A program made the position numbers and the translations under genes. DNA of 9,523 bases from assembly GCA_903970355.1 (NCBI GenBank), contig CAJCIF010000012.1:1-9523 (forward strand). The letters are read 5' to 3'. The notes beneath the pieces were generated by a model. The model was not told the origin of the DNA. It was given only the letters and a program-made list of their open reading frames with translations, and did no database searches. Origin of the DNA: Actinomycetota bacterium. Its GTDB lineage: Bacteria; Cyanobacteriota; Vampirovibrionia; Obscuribacterales; Obscuribacteraceae. Position 1 is the stretch's first letter. The number at the start of each line of letters is the position of its first letter. Positions 4,937-9,523 of this stretch are shown piece after piece.

Positions 4937-5545
4937 ATGGAGCAACTGATGGTTCACAAGTCTGTCACCCACAAAAAGGGTGTTTCTCACCACCTGCCGC
5001 ATCGCACTCGCTATCGCCTTCCCAAGCGAAGTCGTACGAAAGAAGTAGCTCAAAAAATTCGCGATAAAGTTTCCAAAGTTCCTGGAGTGAATGACGTTGA
5101 AGTCAACGAACGCACTGGCAGCGTACTAATTAGCCATGACGAAAAGCCGAATATTTTGCCGGATATCCACGGTGCCATGGATTCAGTTGCATTCGATCTA
5201 TTCGAAGAGGTTTTGGAAGAAGAAGGCGAAATGCTCATCCCGGGATTTTCGATCTTCGCGCACATGGTCAAAAAACGGGCTAAACATTTCGATGAGACTT
5301 TAGCCAAAAAGACCAACAACTATTTGGATTTAAAAAGTCTTGTACCCCTGGTTTTCCTCGGTGCAGGTCTATTGCGAGCCACCAAATCCAAGAACGTAGT
5401 GGGCCATGTGCCTGCCTTGGTTTTGTTCTACTACGCATTTGATACCTATATAAAGTTCCATCCGTCCGCTCCTCCAGCTACTTCTCCAACCCCAGCAATA
5501 GCTGCAAATGGAGCTTCTAAGAAAATAAAGGTATCCGAGCAATGA
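4937..5545 (+). CDS. HMA2-like domain membrane protein, His-rich N-terminus
   Basis: This 202-residue protein carries an HMA2-type (heavy-metal-associated, CxxC-less) ferredoxin-like domain at about 17-95. HHLPHRTRYRLP at 18-29 matches the family's opening strand, and VPGVNDVEVNERTGSVLISHD (about 48-68) gives the helix-strand-strand part. There is no CxxC. Instead, five His lie in the first 22 residues (7, 12, 18, 19, 22), which could bind a metal. A charged linker leads to two hydrophobic segments, about 134-147 and 153-172. The tail (about 176-202) is rich in Pro/Ala/Ser and probably disordered. Start ATG 4937 has GAGG six bases upstream. The stop overlaps the ATPase start (ATGA), so the two are translationally coupled. 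I infer a partner delivering metal to, or regulating, the ATPase. Confidence 0.8.
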   Translation: MEQLMVHKSVTHKKGVSHHLPHRTRYRLPKRSRTKEVAQKIRDKVSKVPGVNDVEVNERTGSVLISHDEKPNILPDIHGAMDSVAFDLFEEVLEEEGEMLIPGFSIFAHMVKKRAKHFDETLAKKTNNYLDLKSLVPLVFLGAGLLRATKSKNVVGHVPALVLFYYAFDTYIKFHPSAPPATSPTPAIAANGASKKIKVSEQ

Positions 5546-7830
5546 CATCGAACCCAATCAAATTGCCAGCTCCGCAAACGCGGGGCGGCGAAACCGTTGT
5601 TTTGCCGAGCATAAGCTCGAATGGAGATGAGTCTGGCTCCGAAGGCCAGTTATCTCTTTTCCGAGCCGAGATATTCTTGAGGCACGAAACAATAGGGCGG
5701 GTTCGACTCTACTCTCCACAGGTACAGTACGATTTAGGTTTTGCTGGTGCTCTAGTAAGCCGTATCAAAGCAATGATTGGTGTATCCGCTGTTCGCGCCA
5801 ACGAAAGGTGCGGAGCGCTTGTCGTTGACTATGACATAGAAGTTCTTTCGCAACGCGATCTGCTTAGCGAGATTGAAGAAATGCGATTCACGCAAGATGA
5901 ATTGCAATTAGATGTAAACGTATCAAAACCGAATCTTCCTTCAATCAGAGGAAAATTTGCTTTCATCGATCGCGGATTGACGCTATTGGAAAGGATCTTT
6001 GCCCCGACTGTGCAGTTGGTTGTGGGCGGATTGGCGTTTGCTTCCGGAATATTCGGATTGCCCGTTTTGTTGACGCGCTCCTTGCTGGTTATATCAGTGG
6101 TGCCGATCGGTTTAAGAGCATTCCGGACTGGTTACGATGAAAGTAAATTGGGTGTTGATGCATTAGATGGCATGGCTGCCAGTCTAATGATGGTTAGTGG
6201 CAGGCTGACTGAAGCCTGTTTCATGACAGGATTGATCGCATTTGGTGAATTCATTCGCGAACAAACCTCAAAACGCTGCAGAAAGATCGTCGATGACTTG
6301 CTTGGTCTTTCCGGCAGAAACGCCTGGTTGGTTAAAGGCAAGAAAAGAATTTGCGTGCCGGCTGAAGAAGTTCAAGTTGGCAATTTGATCGTTATTTATC
6401 CAGGTGAAATGGTGCCAGTAGACGGCACCGTCACAGCTGGACAAGCTGCCCTGGATCAATCCAAACTCACAGGCGAAGCGCTTCCTGTTGAAGTGGATAA
6501 AGGAGGCAAAGTTTATGCTTCCACTGTTGTTCTTGAAGGCAAGATCTATGTCATCTGTGATTCAGTCGGCAGTAATACTCAGGCTGGTGGCGTACTCGAA
6601 TCGGTTAAGTCGGCACCGCTTCATGAAACCAAAATACAGAACTACGCTTCATTGATGGCAGACAAGCTCGTTGTGCCGATCATACTCAGTGCCGGTTTGT
6701 GCTTTGCACTTACCCGCAATGTGGTCAGGCTCATGAGCATGCTTATATTTGACTTCAGTACCGGTATTCGAATTGCTGCACCAACAGCGGTGCTTTCTTC
6801 CATGCACAGCGCTGGGCGGAAAGGCATCCTTATTAAGAGCGGTGCTGCTCTGGAAAGATTGTCCACTATTGACGCTGTTGTGTTCGATAAGACAGGCACA
6901 CTCACTCTTGGAGAGCCTAAGATTACGCGTGTGGTCGTACTTGGAGAATACAATGAGGATCAACTCATAGCATACGCAGCATCCGTTGAACAACGCCTTC
7001 ACCATCCAGCCTCGCGCGCAATCGTGAAAGCTGCTACTCAGCGCAATTTGACAGTGCCGGAACGCAATGATTCTAAGTTCATCCGAGGCATGGGAGTACG
7101 AGCCAAAGTCGGCGATCTCGACGTGCTCGTTGGCAGCCGGCGCCTTATGGAATCGGAAAGCGTGCCGGTCAGCGAAGCAAAACAAACAGAATTAGAAACT
7201 GGCACCCGGGCTGAATCTCTAGCTTATGTTGCGATCGACGGGAAGCTCGCTGGACTAATTGCCTACAGCGATCAAATCAGACCGGAAGCATCACAAGCAA
7301 TTGCTCAGCTCAAAAAACTGGGTGTCAAAAAACTTGTTATGGCAACCGGTGATGGCGAAGAAGTAGCACAGCTAATTGCTAGAGCCTGCGGCATTACTGA
7401 CGTAATGGCGAGATCTTTCCCTGAGCAAAAAGCCACTCTCGTCAAACAATTGAAATCGGTAGGCTTCAATGTTGCAGTGATCGGTGATGGTATCAACGAT
7501 TCTCCAGCCTTGGCTCACGCCGATGTGGCGCTCTCGTTGCACGGCGGTACCGAAGCCGCTAGAGAAGGTGCTGATATCGTTTTGACGGACGGCGATCTGC
7601 GCAGATTGCCGGAAGCAATTAAGATAGCTCGCAGTGCGATGGATTTGGTCAAACAGAATCTTTCACTGGCCATGATTCCGAACAGCGCCGGCTTGTGCCT
7701 GGCAGCTGTGGGGCTGGTTGGACCGGCTGGTGCGACACTTCTCAATAATGGGTCGGCGATCGCTGCTGCCGTGAACAGCCTCCGCCCCCTCTATCTAAGC
7801 GATTCCTGGTCTAAAGAATCCCAGCCCTAA
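5542..7830 (+). CDS. P1B-like P-type ATPase lacking the CPC metal motif
   Basis: This 762-residue ATP-driven transporter of the inner membrane resembles heavy-metal P-type ATPases. Catalytic elements are complete: TGEALP at 310-315 (actuator domain), DKTGTLT from Asp449 (phosphorylated residue), His488-Pro489 (the HP motif of the nucleotide domain) and GDGINDSPAL at 648-657. Residues about 44-115 look like a second HMA2-type domain (HETIGRVRLYSPQ). Membrane segments fall near 157-173, 175-191, two within 208-239, 372-389, 394-411, and two near the C-terminus, ending in NSLRPL. The metal-site helix reads LIFDFSTGIRIAAP (401-414), where Cu/Zn/Cd pumps have CPC and Co pumps SPC. Here the aligned residues are Phe405-Ser406-Thr407, so specificity cannot be predicted from that motif. 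This form is seen in the HMA2-associated, CtpC-like group. Efflux is inferred from family. The stop overlaps that of the convergent TPR gene by 4 bases. Confidence 0.93.
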   Translation: MTSNPIKLPAPQTRGGETVVLPSISSNGDESGSEGQLSLFRAEIFLRHETIGRVRLYSPQVQYDLGFAGALVSRIKAMIGVSAVRANERCGALVVDYDIEVLSQRDLLSEIEEMRFTQDELQLDVNVSKPNLPSIRGKFAFIDRGLTLLERIFAPTVQLVVGGLAFASGIFGLPVLLTRSLLVISVVPIGLRAFRTGYDESKLGVDALDGMAASLMMVSGRLTEACFMTGLIAFGEFIREQTSKRCRKIVDDLLGLSGRNAWLVKGKKRICVPAEEVQVGNLIVIYPGEMVPVDGTVTAGQAALDQSKLTGEALPVEVDKGGKVYASTVVLEGKIYVICDSVGSNTQAGGVLESVKSAPLHETKIQNYASLMADKLVVPIILSAGLCFALTRNVVRLMSMLIFDFSTGIRIAAPTAVLSSMHSAGRKGILIKSGAALERLSTIDAVVFDKTGTLTLGEPKITRVVVLGEYNEDQLIAYAASVEQRLHHPASRAIVKAATQRNLTVPERNDSKFIRGMGVRAKVGDLDVLVGSRRLMESESVPVSEAKQTELETGTRAESLAYVAIDGKLAGLIAYSDQIRPEASQAIAQLKKLGVKKLVMATGDGEEVAQLIARACGITDVMARSFPEQKATLVKQLKSVGFNVAVIGDGINDSPALAHADVALSLHGGTEAAREGADIVLTDGDLRRLPEAIKIARSAMDLVKQNLSLAMIPNSAGLCLAAVGLVGPAGATLLNNGSAIAAAVNSLRPLYLSDSWSKESQP

Positions 7831-9251
7831 ATCATATTTCCTTTGGTTGCTAGCTGTGTGGCACGTTCTTGATTGCCTGACGCTTGAACCATGCCTGCAT
7901 AGTTCTGATAGCAGTTTTTCAAATCGTTCTTTGAATTAGGTGCACTTTCAAAGATAGAAATTGCTTGTTTGAAGAGAGCTTCCGATTCGTCGTATTTTTT
8001 GTCGCTAGCGTAAACGACAGCGAGATTGCTAACTGCCAAGCCTGTTTCCCTGTTGTTAGGGCCATTGAGCTTTGCCCTGGTGTCCACGCAACGTTTGAGC
8101 ATCATCTCTGCTTCGTCAAACTTGTTTTGTTTGTATAGAGCATTGCCGACGTTATTGCAACTAGTAGCGATAAAATCGAGAGGTGGGTTCGCCATATCTT
8201 GTGCTGTCGCTATGGCGGCAAAAAGCAGCTTCTCGGCTTCGTCCAAATTATTCTGCTCAACGTAAAGGCAACCAAGGCCATTCTGCAGTTGCATTAGTTC
8301 ATCGTTATTGTTGCCTGGATCCTTCTGGCATAGATCAATTGCTTGTTTGAAGTAGTCGACTGCCTGGTCGTTTTGGTGCTTGTCCATCGCCATGTTAGCG
8401 AGATTTGCTAAGGTTGCGATTTTATTGTTATCGCTAGAATCACTTCCTTTTATCCCAAGTGATTGCTCATAAAGTTTTGAAGCTTCCGTACTCTTTCCCT
8501 GTCTTTGCCGAAGCGTAGCGAGGTTACTTGTGTCTACTGCGAGCTGTTGTGAATTTTTGCCGAATGCCTTTTCATCCAAGCCGGTGGCTTTAACTAAAAG
8601 CGGCTCGGCGAGACTGAGATCGCCTGTGCTCAAATAGACATTGGCACAAAGAGAATATGTGTTGGCGAGATCGGAAATGGGTTGCTGCGGATGTTTTTCT
8701 ACATATGCCAGAGCTTCTTGTGCAATTGGTTTGGCCTCTTTGGCTTTATGCTCCATAAGAAGGACATTTGCTAAACCAACTAAACTCGCCAAAATCGATT
8801 TTCTAGGGTCGGTCGATTTTTGATTGATCGCCAGAGCCGCCCGATATGAGGATTCACTGTCTTTGAGGTTGTTTTGTCCGACATAACAGTTGGCGAGATT
8901 ATTCAACTCCGCAGCAACATTAGTGTGATTTGCGCCGAACAATGCCTTTACTATGCCGAGTGCTTCTTCAAACATCGGTTTGGCATCATCAAACTTCTTT
9001 TCGGAACAATAGAGATTTCCCAAATTGTTGAGGCTCATGGCAAGTTCCGCATCCTTTTTGCCTGCGGTTCTTGCCTCATCTAGGGCATTTGAATAAGCCA
9101 TTTCGGCTGTCTTATAGTCGCCTTTTGCTGCAGCCTCCTGCCCTTGCTGTGTCAATTTTTGCCAACTGCTCGCTGTTTGCGAGATCGATGGCGAATTGGA
9201 GGAGACCGCAATTAGTGCCAGAGAAAGGCACACTTTTAAACTCGAGTTCAT
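7827..9251 (-). CDS. Secreted tetratricopeptide-repeat protein
   Basis: This 474-residue protein has an N-terminal signal peptide (MNSSLKVCLSLALIAVSSNS, likely cut near residue 25). The rest is about eleven TPR-type helical hairpins of 38-45 residues, in the kinesin-light-chain style. Repeat cores include LNNLGNLYCSEKKFDDAKPM, LNNLANCYVGQNN, CNNVGNALYKQNKFDEAEMM and VSNLAVVYASDKKYDESEAL. Such arrays make a superhelix that binds peptides or proteins. No enzymatic domain is present, so the role is protein-protein interaction outside the cytoplasm, partner unknown. Proteins of this style are numerous in Obscuribacterales-type genomes. The start ATG 9251 has a modest GGA six bases upstream. The gene is convergent with the ATPase, the stop codons overlapping by 4 bases (7827-7830) with no terminator between. 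I see no sign that it belongs functionally to the metal cassette. Confidence 0.92.
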   Translation of the reverse strand: MNSSLKVCLSLALIAVSSNSPSISQTASSWQKLTQQGQEAAAKGDYKTAEMAYSNALDEARTAGKKDAELAMSLNNLGNLYCSEKKFDDAKPMFEEALGIVKALFGANHTNVAAELNNLANCYVGQNNLKDSESSYRAALAINQKSTDPRKSILASLVGLANVLLMEHKAKEAKPIAQEALAYVEKHPQQPISDLANTYSLCANVYLSTGDLSLAEPLLVKATGLDEKAFGKNSQQLAVDTSNLATLRQRQGKSTEASKLYEQSLGIKGSDSSDNNKIATLANLANMAMDKHQNDQAVDYFKQAIDLCQKDPGNNNDELMQLQNGLGCLYVEQNNLDEAEKLLFAAIATAQDMANPPLDFIATSCNNVGNALYKQNKFDEAEMMLKRCVDTRAKLNGPNNRETGLAVSNLAVVYASDKKYDESEALFKQAISIFESAPNSKNDLKNCYQNYAGMVQASGNQERATQLATKGNMI

Positions 9252-9282
9252 ATTTATCCGCGCTTTTTAGTCTTGCATGCCT

Positions 9283-9312
9283 AATGTAAAAGCATCTTTG
9301 CCTATTTGTCAT
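9283..9312 (-). promoter_or_regulatory. Possible promoter of the TPR gene
   Basis: On the minus strand ATGACA (9312-9307, five of six to the -35 consensus) is followed after 18 bases by TACATT (9288-9283, four of six to the -10 consensus). Transcription would start near 9276, about 24 bases before the ATG. The match is ordinary, so this is tentative. Confidence 0.35.
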
Positions 9313-9374
9313 GAGATCCGTCTGATAGAGCTGGCATGGTTTTTTATGGACCAATTTGTAGGCTGATACCATCT

Positions 9375-9411
9375 GTGAGGTCACTCACTTAAGACCAGAT
9401 CAGAGTCTGGT
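9375..9411. repeat. Two adjacent small hairpins in the right-end gene-free region
   Basis: GTGAG (9375-9379) pairs with CTCAC (9384-9388) across four bases. Six bases later, ACCAGA (9394-9399) pairs with TCTGGT (9406-9411) across six bases. On plus, AATACAAAG and then TTTTT (9420-9425) follow, too far away for a classic terminator. The region 9252-9523 otherwise shows no supported gene. A 7-base inverted repeat (TTCGTCG 9474-9480, CGACGAA 9506-9512) lies near the edge. Confidence 0.35.
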
Positions 9412-9523
9412 AATACAAAGTTTTTGAATAATGGCGCGTTTTTTGTCGCCGAGTGGCGGCTTGGGTAGTTGTGTTCGTCGCGTGCACACTAATACGAAAG
9501 AGCGTCGACGAAAATACTGCACC

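Noticed and set aside
6649..7185. Long minus-strand frame of 178 residues inside the ATPase gene
   Set aside because: It lies wholly opposite conserved ATPase motifs including DKTGTLT; it is a shadow frame.
9431..9523. Plus-strand frame starting ATG 9431 and open to the right edge; also two minus-strand frames open from the edge
   Set aside because: No ribosome-binding site, Arg-rich unremarkable product on plus, and three competing open frames of similar short length. None can be supported without sequence beyond the window.

Overview
The window most likely comes from a non-photosynthetic relative of the cyanobacteria (Melainabacteria/Vampirovibrionia, plausibly the Obscuribacterales). I infer this from three things: the SSB protein resembles the cyanobacterial type (YFESG, WFDIEIWG, VRKGSLIG and LLGSK signatures), there is a large secreted protein of kinesin-light-chain-style TPRs of the kind common in that group, and base composition is moderate (roughly half G+C). 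There is no rRNA or other taxonomic marker, so the placement is an inference.

Left part (1-3302). The 3' end of nadD runs into yqeK with a 1-base overlap, as in many bacteria, but the usual third partner (rsfS) is absent. Instead yqeK meets a convergent ssb gene with no intergenic base. A divergent promoter region then leads to an unrecognised multi-pass membrane protein (1361-2092). Its 3' end overlaps, antisense, a small hypothetical gene (2060-2392). Upstream of that lies a possible 54-residue gene (2457-2621), and then a NarL-type response regulator (2700-3290) whose HTH has drifted from consensus.

Middle (3303-4582). A secreted FKBP-type prolyl isomerase (3401-3865) is followed by about 700 bases without a convincing gene. 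This stretch holds a perfect tandem 22-base repeat, several GC-rich hairpins, and a compact multi-helix structure at 4300-4391 that looks like structured RNA. It lies directly upstream of the metal-transport cassette.

Right part (4583-7830) is the most interesting block: a three-gene same-strand cassette. It encodes a small one-membrane-segment Ala/Glu-rich protein resembling DUF5132 or the mycobacterial PacL (DUF1490) proteins, a His-bearing HMA2-like domain protein with two membrane segments, and a P1B-like P-type ATPase. The ATPase start codon overlaps the stop of the HMA2 gene (ATGA). It has all catalytic motifs, but the membrane CPC metal site is replaced by Phe-Ser-Thr. I infer a metal exporter with accessory subunits, metal unknown. 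A convergent secreted TPR protein (7827-9251) overlaps the end of the ATPase gene by 4 bases. The last 270 bases hold a possible promoter for the TPR gene, two small hairpins and no supported gene.
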